DNA of 64,000 nt, from NCBI RefSeq assembly GCF_949820605.1, contig NZ_CATKVU010000006.1, positions 186,001 through 250,000 of the forward strand, in the 5' to 3' direction. The DNA is from Segatella copri. Lineage in GTDB: Bacteria; Bacteroidota; Bacteroidia; Bacteroidales; Bacteroidaceae. The position numbers and the translations under genes were made by a program. Below the pieces are notes generated by a model. The model ran no database searches. It saw only the letters and a list, made by a program, of their open reading frames with translations, and was not told the origin of the DNA. Positions within the stretch are counted from its first letter, which is position 1. Every line of letters begins with the position of its first letter. Shown one piece after another: positions 54,501-62,222 of the stretch.

Positions 54501-55463
54501 AAAAACAGTCTTAAAACCTATACCTTTGTAACCGATGGCTTCGGCATTGTCAGCCTTCTCGCCATCATTTATATCACAAATAGCTGCAATATTCTTGGGA
54601 TTAAAATATTCACCCGTATGTTGAAATATCAAGTAGTTTTTGGTTAAATGAAATTCTACATCAACAGGCAAAGATTGATATTTGTCGTTAATTATAGTAT
54701 GGCGAGGATAATCATTTGCATTTTGCAACAACTCGTAGATGAATACTTCTTTACCACTTTGGGTTAACTGCTTTTTGAGAGTATCAAGCGAACGAGTAAT
54801 CTTCTTCGCAGCACCAGCAGGATAGCGCATAATACCTTCGTAAAGACTTTTTACAATGCCCTTAGGGTATATTGGCGTTATTTCCTCGCACAAATCAATA
54901 CTGAACTTTAGAGGTTCAACTTTTAGCAACACCCAGGTGAACTTGTAATAAGCAAAACGATTAAATTCTTTTTTCGTACTTCTGAATGAAATCGACAAAT
55001 TCTTTACTCCTCGCTCTCTATCCTCTATTTTCGTAAAATCAGTATTGCGTATGTCCGTTATCGTATACCAGCCTTCATTCTTCTGCGGTGCGAACTGCCC
55101 TATGAACATATTGTTGTCAAGGCGCAATCTTCGCTTAACCTTTACTACCTCATTAGAATCCGTATATATTGTTTGCGCACGTTCCGTCCTATACTTTTTA
55201 GAAATATCCTTTCGGGGTTCTTTCTCTTTAATATATTTTACAGGCACTTTGCAAGAAGTGTCGGAATATACTTCGAATACGCCTGATTTGGAGACAAATT
55301 CATAGAGTTTTTCATATCCCATACCTTTGTAATCTATACCTGCTTTGAGTAAAGCAGGACCAAATTTTGCCATATTAACCCATCCTTCACCTTTTTTAGG
55401 TAAAGAGTCTTTCTGTAAAGAATGATATACGGATATGATTTCTTGGAGTGTATCGTTGTTCAT
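48561..55463 (-). CDS. Giant sacsin-type GHKL ATPase with LOTUS-like N-terminus (first gene of candidate system)
   Basis: This is a single open frame of 2300 residues. Residues about 1-78 look like an OST-HTH/LOTUS winged helix (GEGWVNMAKFGPALLKAG, YKGMGYEKLYEFVSKSGVFEV), a fold that binds RNA. A beta-rich part (about 112-185) follows. A sacsin/NO VEIN-type GHKL ATPase starts near 220: N-box FIYELLQNANDYP (about 241-253) and G2 box AIGYKGIGFKTVFLDND (about 309-325). The middle 1400 residues are helical-mixed with no motif I can name. About 1866-2083 is a low-complexity acidic S/T/E/Q linker, and 2084-2300 is a conserved-looking C-terminal domain (HTCSAARGVMYASPSVWN, KWKICVYLDGQGKNFHYI). It resembles large ATPases of bacterial conflict systems and probably acts as sensor and scaffold. 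The NusG-like gene ends 148 bases upstream. Confidence 0.85.
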   Translation of the reverse strand: MNNDTLQEIISVYHSLQKDSLPKKGEGWVNMAKFGPALLKAGIDYKGMGYEKLYEFVSKSGVFEVYSDTSCKVPVKYIKEKEPRKDISKKYRTERAQTIYTDSNEVVKVKRRLRLDNNMFIGQFAPQKNEGWYTITDIRNTDFTKIEDRERGVKNLSISFRSTKKEFNRFAYYKFTWVLLKVEPLKFSIDLCEEITPIYPKGIVKSLYEGIMRYPAGAAKKITRSLDTLKKQLTQSGKEVFIYELLQNANDYPRHTIINDKYQSLPVDVEFHLTKNYLIFQHTGEYFNPKNIAAICDINDGEKADNAEAIGYKGIGFKTVFLDNDYVLLNTGNYTFRFDKSATDVINTPWQILPIWTEYNEIDNEIKSVFRQHPTEEFRVKVALQPRDTDILTGEDREDNYINLFTNVFDSERVILFIPNIKKVSIFIDGQGEPIVREKDNKDWCVSDSLIDDIPEDITDKINDVLENPESLRSDGYEKIPEKYMNFRKTAVKFACKKVKRKLMSVDDAMLYCYLPAKRADWGFNFLMNTDMVPNGQRDDIEDIELNHVITRIAGKQFFYWIKQLIESKKYDLDSIFALVPDFDECKKRRVYKTFIEEFQEEFEKLIKEEPFIPCVDKDGEQTFECIDNIINDMTGMTANGVISDEDFIIFMDLGDYSLPVDELRQSEAFMDFLYKHSPSSLDVKIDAVIKKCEETDFQTWLTVPENNTRFIRHWLSKDDLDEFAKKKIFIEYEGDLFTAGNLYYDFDTNCNSLGFLRRFVPHLCETSKANFEGNENWKSFVDKHFRPFFSASMITDYILSNEDAMTLLNVPSNSVAFYRYLAVNKVDLKANKTKIPYITEDGDASTDYTNYHYFFNEDAHDLTREKWLGENVINVLSHIYLDSLADDEKDCLTAIFANLGFNEFTKDSFATTVIVGDADFRAKVNAAIENNYAANKAFVEYVYGCEAQLKENCFKDYVLRCVDIHKNEVYLCNDDVRYFNQDAYAQNSTYADNINHAWLKDSMMYALSNDYFEGHEKEEVKKLESFLRQQFGVKTFTDKSFFTDVVIKNKAIIYANLVDEATMLTFLEYLKRDADRLFDETMSFNDIKDMPLLAYDGTIVRARELNILYIEYNEDAKTLYEKAWCPKTYVVLSQKYTDDFSQDMRQLFKIVKFDINTTTDLLAQNANLRKSVNVININIDFWRWVKVNQKQIASVDKFKAIPLLDKNNALINGASLYISDTYQQEQIEALVTKYVKEAHFVSSSYIETANENEKAEWMKLFRRLDLKSDNRDILFSDILPKLSTIETESLDSIVAMMTKHLKDLKDKWAERKYQIMQLRVRTQSVGYKTLDQVIIVNVDEDSVSEPFKYITLANEVHPDILKANKNLLHAISEEYGNRNLITTKQMWIDAKVKDYLTKFAADENSVADIHIQFVREVAKIQSEYDIKDTLRKQIKYLVKSNETTYKFAHELTLGTAYSPTCDFEANGVSELPYLSDTYIFEGNKDIIKQYFKAENLHQNITREDLKYLANRTFACYFWSKCFSRRLVEYESWVEDGCFNNRICIPTENSVQKPELLYAPHIAGYAVRAKVPQWQEKVPCKAIVDSIDNRDARELFEKINFCKALSFEDCLYYLARVTHPREEETHYRSIVINWMLSSPIQDETLVDNYRKTPTAEWRNGKGQKKHITELYAIHPDATQERNIFRGDEFVMQTSAFPYDTDSFVKVCNMLKIKCLTSSDFVATPIGKQDETADMVAILRPRLLILSAIENPDRFQELYERYNTKLSQYHFVVCEKIDLGYDTIHNDVERIYNYDNHLYYVSSWKHNRTFTKFCSRLKRLVGFDVYDNVCEDVLDDSVSVEACIEKYCSSLAYDEKFRAYLRSLDLTINVEPEEEQSIETETDYYSNATNGPTDSATEATTETSTENQHVDDTETIREADKPSAPNKDVTLRPVNELEVGEEAETSPQKPIQTASQQPTSDFRPQQQSQQTESSVGQTTSSTAEEEPEDDLGQYDTYEQVDKEDSEDYYDTGETDDVEADVDEDVDTTDSVSTKYSNTHTSNTSHASSNKPQNDYDPDRNGYMESVDKDKNYQPVGDSPYKPRTRKHPKNFTKKELERLRSHGTPLELESLPPTREEIDLLAQCNIKPEQIADTNYLAQLRLYQNLKNEMHAEPEETMEEFVRNASDVTVHKLKDGRYIHTCSAARGVMYASPSVWNKMVDDKWKICVYLDGQGKNFHYINNAEEFLKLVEKDDVVIKITGKEKVDVVRALYTGILEDAKGTAYTLIRVAARTNMDAVFAHYVGAMAEAEDGNDDYNDNDY

Positions 55464-55611
55464 TATATTGTTGTTATGATTAAGACATTTGTTTATTATG
55501 TATTACTAATGGTCATTGTGCTATTACAGAGACTCGGCAAGCCACTTATTCGTTTGTCCAGCAACAGTACAAACTATCTTTATTCTTTTGAGATTATAGA
55601 CTTCCTCATAT

Positions 55612-56358
55612 CTAACAAATTTTCGTTGATTGCGTAGCAATATATTTCCTCATCGCCTCCTTCGGCACGTACGCAGTAGCCACCAGGCATCCATCAAAAA
55701 GTTCTACCACCACTCTCTGCTGACCAGCAATCCTTGTCACTCTACCATGTATATCCTTAAACTCACCCTCTGTAATCACTACTTCATCTCCTAACTTATA
55801 TTTGATATTATCCGAAGTAACAGGGATGATGTGAGGATTATGTATGGAGGTTAAACGGATGAAATTATCCATAGCTGTATCGGCAATGATAAGAGGAGGA
55901 TTCTTGGTTGGCGCATTTTCACAATGTGAAGTATGGTCGTAATAGTAACTCAACAAAGCTATATTTTCAAAAGCCTTGATGTTCTTATCTTGCAAAAGAG
56001 AATCAACTTGCTCAGCTGATGCATGAACAAAGAGAAAAGAGTGGAGAAGAGGCTCCGTGATGATTCGCTTCTTTCCTTGCTTTCTTACCTCTTTATATCG
56101 CAAAGGAACATAACATTCCAATCCTTTAGCCTCAACGAATGTTTTTGCCTTGATAATACGCCCATAAGAAACTCTTAATACAAACCATTGCTTGTTTCGT
56201 GAAGGCACATTCTTTACCGACACCCCACCTTTGTTCTTTGAGATGGAGGGCGTACAAGAGGTAAGTCTTGCACTTGGACACGATGAACCTGTGTCGGTAG
56301 GTTGCCCATTATACAATGAAGCATTAGCCGTTAAAGGCTGTTTGATTTTATCTTCCAA
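55612..56358 (-). CDS. NusG/UpxY-family transcription antiterminator
   Basis: This protein has up to 248 residues. The NGN domain begins at KQWFVLRVSYGRIIKAKTF and runs through LECYVPLRYKEVRKQG, TEPLLHSFLFVHASAEQ, and a KOW motif lies near the C-terminus (YKLGDEVVITEGEFKDIHGRVTRIAGQQRVVVELF). This is the UpxY type that in Bacteroides travels with RNA polymerase over long capsule operons. The start is unusual: the frame has no ATG before the domain, so initiation is at TTG 56358, or more probably at GTG 56223, just before SVKNVPSRNKQW, which would give a normal length of about 203 residues. It precedes the 6.9-kb gene in the same orientation, with no capsule genes nearby, and may prevent early termination in that operon. 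Confidence 0.85.
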   Translation of the reverse strand: MEDKIKQPLTANASLYNGQPTDTGSSCPSARLTSCTPSISKNKGGVSVKNVPSRNKQWFVLRVSYGRIIKAKTFVEAKGLECYVPLRYKEVRKQGKKRIITEPLLHSFLFVHASAEQVDSLLQDKNIKAFENIALLSYYYDHTSHCENAPTKNPPLIIADTAMDNFIRLTSIHNPHIIPVTSDNIKYKLGDEVVITEGEFKDIHGRVTRIAGQQRVVVELFDGCLVATAYVPKEAMRKYIATQSTKIC

Positions 56359-56658
56359 TGTTATATCCAGAGGTTAGATGAAAAACCGATTGACTTTTCT
56401 TTTTAAGAATTGCCAAATATAGAACACAAAGGTAAGGAAAAAGATTGATATTAAAGGCTTTTGTTGTGGAATTCTTCGTAATTAGGGTGTTTTTTAACAT
56501 TTGACTATGCTTAGTAAGTTTCCCCTGAAAGACGATTGTAAGAAGAAATAAATCATTCGAGTCGATTTGATTAATCCGAATCGTTTTGAATGTTTATATA
56601 CTAAAAAAGGTCGCCAAAATGCTGGCGACCTTTTTTAGTAGTATCCTCTGTTTTCTCT
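56359..56658. other. Upstream region of the NusG-like gene
   Basis: These 300 bases hold a minus-strand -7 box TACCTTTG (56434-56427), about 69 bases before the TTG start, and the terminator at 56603-56636. A/T-rich sequence with scattered short dyads (CGATT/AATCG near 56560-56586) fills the rest. I see no gene. Confidence 0.5.
56603..56636. terminator. Terminator hairpin, right copy of a repeated pair
   Basis: The same GGTCGCCA...TGGCGACC hairpin as at 44388-44420 is flanked by six A and six T. It stands 22 bases beyond the antiporter stop and works for that minus-strand gene; it also closes the candidate island on this side. Confidence 0.92.
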
Positions 56659-58788
56659 TTATTTTCTGAATTTCTTAAACCATTGCAGGAATGATTCGTA
56701 AGCACTGATCTCTTCCTGATGCTGAGGCTCAGCGAAGGTAAGCTGGTCGCCGTAGGAATCACCATGCTGGTCGGGGAAGATAATCATCAGGTTGGTACCT
56801 GAGAAGTATTTCGTTATTTCCTCCGGCAGACGCTCCAGTGCTGTCTTGTAAGATACGGTTCCCTTACGGGCGGTTACTACCACGAACAGGTGGTCTGGAG
56901 ATATCTGCGAAGCCAGCTGTGGCAACTCGTTCCAGTGAATCATCTGGGTATAATCAGCACGCACTTCCGGATGCCGGTTCTTGATATATTCATTGATGAG
57001 CGCCAGACTCTCTTCTCTGCCATGAAACTGGATGCGGCAGTCTAGGTTGCCGGCAAGTCGGGCAAGGCGTTCCAGCCAGCGGTAGAAACCCGGCTCAAAC
57101 TCTGCTCTCGAAGGTACGGCTACCTGTATTCTTCTCAATGTATTCAACGGCTGTCTGATGCGTGCCATGATAATCTGTCGGCTCAATCCGTTGAAGAGAC
57201 TCTGGTGGAATTCTCCCCAGAACTTCTGCGAAACCTCAGGATGCATGTGCATTCCGATGATAATCTCAGAACATTGGAACTCGTTGAAGGCATGCTTGAT
57301 GCCGTTGGCGATGTTGGCGGCAATACGAACCTGGGTCTGCGTCATCACATCGGTGGCTGCAGCAAGCTGACTGCAATGTTCCAGAAGCCGTCTTCCCTGT
57401 TCCTGGTTGTATCGCATGTCCTTGTCTTCATATACCACATTCAGGCAGATGAGTCCCCTGTTCAGCTTCTGGTTTCTCACCAGAAACGCCAGACTCATCA
57501 GGTTGTCGGCATATTCAGGATATTTCACCGGAATCAGAATCTTCTCATCGCTCACCTTCTTGTCGTCTTCCGCATCAGGCAGTTCCTTGTCTCTCAGGAT
57601 AATCTTCTGCGAAGACCGGTCGGTAAGGATGGATGAGATGATGCAGGTAATCAGAATCATCATAACCACACCGTTGAGCATATCATCGTTGACGAGGTAA
57701 GTGCCCGGTGCTACGAGCAGATGCATACCCACCATCACCATGGCGATACTTCCGGCAGCATGAGCCGAAGTGAGTCCGAACATCATGTGACCCGAAGAAA
57801 GTGGCAATCGGAAACCCAAACAGGCGATATAGGCTGCGATGGCTTTGCCCAGGGTTCCGAAGAAGGCGATGCAGAACACGACCCATAGAATATGACTGCC
57901 CTGAAACAGCAGATTGATATTGATCAGCATGCCCACACCTATCAGGAAATAAGGAATGAAGAGGGCATTGCCGATAAACTCGAGGCGGTTCATCAGTGGC
58001 GAAACATGCGGAATGTATCTGTTTAATATCAGACCGGCGAAGAAAGCACCGAAAACGCCCTCGATGCCCACTATCTGCGAAAGTGCCGCACTCATAAAGA
58101 GCATTGAAAGTACGAAGATAAACTGCATCACCGCATCGCTGTATCTTCGCAAGAACCATCTTGTAAGTCGGGGAATCAGCATGATCATCACGCCACAATA
58201 GGCGGCAAATTTGAGGGTGAAGAATACCCAGAACAGTACGCCGTCATGCTTGCTGAACGATGCTACCAGTCCGGCAAGCATTATCAGGGCTATGAGCAGC
58301 GAAATCATGCTCGACCCCACACTCAGCGTAACGCTCGGTTTCTGTTGCAGTCCGTATCTCGAAACGATAGGATAGGCAATCAGCGTATTGGATGCCATGA
58401 TGCAGCTCAGCAGGAAGGAAGCCTTGGCAGAGTAGTGGAGCAGCCAGATGCTCATGCCATAGGTGAGGAAGAACGGTATAAAACAGGTGAGCAGGCCATA
58501 GATAAGCAGTCGCGACTTGTTCTTTTTCATGCCTTCCATATCCATCTCCAGGGCAGCGAGGAACATGATGTAATAGAGTCCCACCTTTCCGAAGAGCTCA
58601 AACGAAGAGTCGCGCTCCAGGATATTCAGTCCGTATTTGCCTATGAGCACACCTGCCAGCACCATACCGATGATGTGCGGGATACGGAGTTTACCCATGA
58701 TGATAGGGGCAAAGAGGATGATGAGGAGCACTACGAAGAATATCAACGTAGGGTCTGTGATAGGGAAGTATTGAGCGATATGGAACAT
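56659..58788 (-). CDS. CPA2-family cation:proton antiporter with cytoplasmic C-terminal domain
   Basis: This 709-residue inner membrane protein has about 12 hydrophobic helices in the first 410 residues, starting TDPTLIFFVVLLIILFAPI. Blocks typical of KefB/NapA-type carriers are IGMVLAGVLIGKYGLNIL, MFLAALEMDMEGMKKNK, GVFGAFFAGLILNRYIPH, and LTSAHAAGSIAMVMVG. The cytoplasmic C-terminal 300 residues resemble a pair of universal-stress-type domains (KILIPVKYPEYADNLMSLA, EIIIGMHMHPEVSQKFWG). It exchanges Na+ or K+ for protons. It has its own promoter at 58866-58896 and the terminator at 56603-56636. Confidence 0.92.
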   Translation of the reverse strand: MFHIAQYFPITDPTLIFFVVLLIILFAPIIMGKLRIPHIIGMVLAGVLIGKYGLNILERDSSFELFGKVGLYYIMFLAALEMDMEGMKKNKSRLLIYGLLTCFIPFFLTYGMSIWLLHYSAKASFLLSCIMASNTLIAYPIVSRYGLQQKPSVTLSVGSSMISLLIALIMLAGLVASFSKHDGVLFWVFFTLKFAAYCGVMIMLIPRLTRWFLRRYSDAVMQFIFVLSMLFMSAALSQIVGIEGVFGAFFAGLILNRYIPHVSPLMNRLEFIGNALFIPYFLIGVGMLININLLFQGSHILWVVFCIAFFGTLGKAIAAYIACLGFRLPLSSGHMMFGLTSAHAAGSIAMVMVGMHLLVAPGTYLVNDDMLNGVVMMILITCIISSILTDRSSQKIILRDKELPDAEDDKKVSDEKILIPVKYPEYADNLMSLAFLVRNQKLNRGLICLNVVYEDKDMRYNQEQGRRLLEHCSQLAAATDVMTQTQVRIAANIANGIKHAFNEFQCSEIIIGMHMHPEVSQKFWGEFHQSLFNGLSRQIIMARIRQPLNTLRRIQVAVPSRAEFEPGFYRWLERLARLAGNLDCRIQFHGREESLALINEYIKNRHPEVRADYTQMIHWNELPQLASQISPDHLFVVVTARKGTVSYKTALERLPEEITKYFSGTNLMIIFPDQHGDSYGDQLTFAEPQHQEEISAYESFLQWFKKFRK

Positions 58789-58865
58789 AGGCTTTCTCCT
58801 TTTTTGTTATACTTAAAGAGGGATTTCTGCATCAGCATTCATCCCTCCCTTTCTGTTTTTGACTG

Positions 58866-58896
58866 CAAAAGTACGAATAAATCTTGAAAGCACAAA
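58866..58896 (-). promoter_or_regulatory. Promoter of the antiporter gene
   Basis: On the minus strand TTTG (58896-58893) and TACTTTTG (58873-58866) are separated by 19 bases, an excellent match to the consensus. A leader of about 70 bases precedes ATG 58788. Confidence 0.8.
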
Positions 58897-59020
58897 GTTT
58901 TTCTGCCCTTATCCTACAATCATGGTGATGTTTTTGCAATTTGTGAACCCGAAAACGGGTGCACCGATGCCTATTGGCATCACAACCGATGAGAACGAAG
59001 TGTTTAATACACAGGGGTGG

Positions 59021-62000
59021 TTACTGCTTCCTCAAACTATACTTGCCGTGCTTGTCGAACACGAGCCAATAGAGCACTGGCAGGATGGTGGCGATGAGTA
59101 CCATCGAGATAAGCGTACCGAAGAAGATAACGGCTCCCATTGGCGACCACAGCGTATTGTTCTCTACCATCATAGGCAGTACGCCTACCGAGGCGGCTGC
59201 CGATGTAAGGAAGATAGGGCGCATGCGGCGCTCGCCAGCCTGGAAGGCGGCTTCCTTTACCGATAATCCCTTGTCGCGGCGCAGTTCCTCGGCATAGTCG
59301 AGCATGATGATGCCGTTTCTTACCAGGATACCCATCAGGCTCACAATGCCCAATATGCAGGTAAGACTCACGTCGAAACCCGTAACCAGAAGGCCTGTCG
59401 CAGCACCGAAGATGCAGAGCGACATGGACGAGAGATTCACCAGTGCCAGACTGATGCGCTTGAAATGGAAGAGCAGGATGAAGAAGATGATCAAGGCTGC
59501 TATCATCACGCCCGATGTAACCTGAGGAAGGGTTTCGGCATCCTTTTCTGCCATACCGCCAATCTCCCAATCAAGACTGGAATCTAGCGGGAGTTTGGAT
59601 ACTTCCTGCTTCAGTTCGTTGGCCAATCGGTTGGCATTGAATCCCCTTAAAGGTTCACCTATGATAGAGATGGTACGCACGCCGTTTCTGCGTATGATGC
59701 TGCCGTCGTGCCAGTCGGGCGAAATCTTAGCCAGCTGGCGGAGTGGAACGCTCGATGTTCCTCCCATCACGGGGATGTATTCATTGGCAAGGTCGCTGTC
59801 GTTTTCCGATTTCAGAATCATCTTCACCGGATAGTCGCCTTCCCAAAGGGTGGCCATCGGGATGCCATCGCCAAAATGAATGGCAAGGTCGGCAGAGAGT
59901 ATGGTCTTGTTCACACCCAGCCGGTTGGCCTCGGTGGCATCTGGAGTTACCCTGATGCCAGGCTGGGGCTCTTCGTAGTTGGTACGAATCAGGTTGATGC
60001 CTTCTATCTTGTGCATGCAGGCTTCTATCTTCCTGGCGGCAGCCTTCAGGTCGCCCATGCTGTCGCCGCTCACTCTTACTTCGATAGGGTAGGTGGCGTT
60101 GTTGTAATCCATCTGCTTGAAGCGGATGTAGCAGTCGGGAAAATAGTTGGAGCATCGGTCGGCATATCGGTCGAGTACCTCTTCTGTGGCATCGTTATCT
60201 ACCGTATTCACGATAAACTGTGCAAAGTTCTCACCGCCAATCTGTGGCGCATAGGTGGTGTGGAAACGGGGTGAACCCTGACCAACAAACGTGGTTACGG
60301 CTGTTACCTGCGGGTCGCGCTGCAGAATGTGGGCCATAGAATCTGCCACCTGTGCGGTTCTTGCAGCGGTGGTTCCGCTAGGCAGATAGAACTCTACGGC
60401 AAACTGGTTTCTCTCGGCGATAGGCATCATTCTCTGCGGAAGATGTACGAAGATGATGGCTCCGGTGCTCACCAGCATGATGCCCACAGCGAGGGTGGTG
60501 CGTGGAAAGGCGAAACAGCGTTTCAGCAACCAGGTGTACCCCATCTGCAGATAGTCGAGCGGCTTTTTGCGGGCGTTGGGCTTGTGCTGGCTGTTGATGC
60601 CCTGGTGAATCACCATATACTGTAAATAAGGTGTGAGCAGCAGCGAAACCATGAGCGAGATGCTCAGGATGATGAACATGGCCCAGGGGAATGATTTTAC
60701 GAAATCGCCCATGTCGCCATGCATGGTAAAGAGAAATGGGAAGAAGGTGAGCGAGATGCTGAGCGTGGCAGAAAGCACCGACATGAAGAACTCTCTAGGA
60801 GCGGCGATGGCTGCATGCCAACGCGACATGCCATGGCCCAGCTTCTCCATGTAGTTGTCGATGATAACCACGGAATCATCCACCACCATACCCAGTGTTA
60901 CTATGAGGGCAGCCAGTGTAACGGTGTTCAGCTCCATGCCGAAAAGATAGAATATGCCCAACGACGAGAAGATGGTGATAGGGATGCTGAGGGCTGATAC
61001 CTCTGCCACGCGGCGCGGCATGAGCAGGATGACCACGATGATGACGGAGATGACCGATATGAGCAGCTCGCGCAGGAAGTTTAGCACCGATTCGCTTACC
61101 ACCTTGCTCTGGTCGGTAATGGTATTGATGTGTACATCGCCTGCCAGGGACTGTTCAAAATCATCCATCATCTTGTGTACGTCTCTTCCCATCTTCACGA
61201 TGTCGTTTCCCGGTCGCATTTCAATGGATAGAAGCACGCATTTGTTGCCGTTGCTCTTGATGTATTTGTTCAGTTTCGGATATTCTCTTTTAATCTGTGC
61301 GATGTCCTTCAGACGCACGATGTTGCCCTTGGGGTCGGAATATACGATTTGTTCTGCCACATCCCGCTCGTTGTTGTAGGAGTCGGTGATGTGGATGGGC
61401 AGGTTGAGGTTGCCCATCTCCAGGTTTCCGCTCACGGTGGTGAAGCCCTGCAGGGCAAGGTCGTTCAGAATCTTATAGGGGCCGATGCCGTATTTGGCCA
61501 GTTTGTTCTGGTCCAGGCAGATGCTTATCTGTTCGTTTTCCAGTCCGTAGGTTCGCAGGTTCGAGATGGCATCAATGCGGCGCAGTCTGTCCTTCAGCTG
61601 GTCTATGTATGTATTCAGTTCCCTATAGGTTTTCTGCTTGCTTTCCATCGTGATGAGCAGGGCAGAGGTATCGGCGATGTCATCCACAGCCTGCAGGGCA
61701 AGGACACCCGTAGGAAGGGAGCTCTTGAAGGCCTGCAGGCCATGCTTGAACTTGCTCCAGAAGGCATCCCGGTCCTCCACGTCGTCGTTGAGTTCCAGGA
61801 ACACGATCAGCATGCCGTCCTTACTCTGGGTATAGGTCTTTTTCTTGTTCACCTCCTTGTATCCGAAGATGAAGTTCTCCAGCGGTTTAGCCACCCGTTC
61901 TTCCACCTCTTCGGATGTAGCGCCCGGATATACGGCTACGCAGGCACCCTGCCTGATGGTGAATTGCGGCATCTCCTGCTTGGGCATGATGCAGATGCCG

Positions 62001-62203
62001 AGTATGCCTAGAAATACGAGCATGCCCATCAGAAGCATCACGATGTTGTGGTTGCACATCGCCGACTCGATGAACGAGCGCTTGAGGATGCGGTTGGGCT
62101 TCCTGGTGATGCGTGCCTTGATGTGGTCGCGAAGGGCGGTGTCTCTCTCCGGCTTTTTGGAATCCTCCGGTTTGTTTGTCTCTAGCCTTGTCTCTTGATT
62201 CAT
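59021..62203 (-). CDS. RND efflux transporter, inner membrane permease
   Basis: This AcrB/MexB-like protein has about 1060 residues and twelve transmembrane helices and two large periplasmic loops. Visible blocks: RSFIESAMCNHNIVMLLMGMLVFLGILG (helix 1, split), VAVYPGATSEEVEERVAKPLE, VTLGMVVDDSVVIIDN (helix 4 region with the proton-relay Asp pair), FFPFLFTMHGDMGDFVKSFP, ILVRNGIIMLDYAEELRRDKG and MRPIFLTSAAASVGVLPMM. The start is ATG 62203, with GGAGG about 10 bases upstream; an in-frame GTG at 62218 is less likely. The adaptor gene ends 19 bases upstream, so the two form an operon. The N-terminal 30 residues are cytoplasmic and charged. The efflux substrate is unknown. Confidence 0.93.
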   Translation of the reverse strand: MNQETRLETNKPEDSKKPERDTALRDHIKARITRKPNRILKRSFIESAMCNHNIVMLLMGMLVFLGILGICIMPKQEMPQFTIRQGACVAVYPGATSEEVEERVAKPLENFIFGYKEVNKKKTYTQSKDGMLIVFLELNDDVEDRDAFWSKFKHGLQAFKSSLPTGVLALQAVDDIADTSALLITMESKQKTYRELNTYIDQLKDRLRRIDAISNLRTYGLENEQISICLDQNKLAKYGIGPYKILNDLALQGFTTVSGNLEMGNLNLPIHITDSYNNERDVAEQIVYSDPKGNIVRLKDIAQIKREYPKLNKYIKSNGNKCVLLSIEMRPGNDIVKMGRDVHKMMDDFEQSLAGDVHINTITDQSKVVSESVLNFLRELLISVISVIIVVILLMPRRVAEVSALSIPITIFSSLGIFYLFGMELNTVTLAALIVTLGMVVDDSVVIIDNYMEKLGHGMSRWHAAIAAPREFFMSVLSATLSISLTFFPFLFTMHGDMGDFVKSFPWAMFIILSISLMVSLLLTPYLQYMVIHQGINSQHKPNARKKPLDYLQMGYTWLLKRCFAFPRTTLAVGIMLVSTGAIIFVHLPQRMMPIAERNQFAVEFYLPSGTTAARTAQVADSMAHILQRDPQVTAVTTFVGQGSPRFHTTYAPQIGGENFAQFIVNTVDNDATEEVLDRYADRCSNYFPDCYIRFKQMDYNNATYPIEVRVSGDSMGDLKAAARKIEACMHKIEGINLIRTNYEEPQPGIRVTPDATEANRLGVNKTILSADLAIHFGDGIPMATLWEGDYPVKMILKSENDSDLANEYIPVMGGTSSVPLRQLAKISPDWHDGSIIRRNGVRTISIIGEPLRGFNANRLANELKQEVSKLPLDSSLDWEIGGMAEKDAETLPQVTSGVMIAALIIFFILLFHFKRISLALVNLSSMSLCIFGAATGLLVTGFDVSLTCILGIVSLMGILVRNGIIMLDYAEELRRDKGLSVKEAAFQAGERRMRPIFLTSAAASVGVLPMMVENNTLWSPMGAVIFFGTLISMVLIATILPVLYWLVFDKHGKYSLRKQ

Positions 62204-62222
62204 ATCTTTTCCCTCCACTTTT

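Noticed and set aside
55612..56358. Start of a capsular polysaccharide locus
   Set aside because: A UpxY-like gene often marks one, but no glycosyltransferase, Wzx, Wzy or sugar nucleotide genes follow.
58859..59266. Plus-strand frame with FVNPKTGAPMPIGITTDENEVF
   Set aside because: The first 60 codons look somewhat protein-like, but the frame runs antisense into the RND permease gene and has no promoter; it may be a remnant but cannot be supported.
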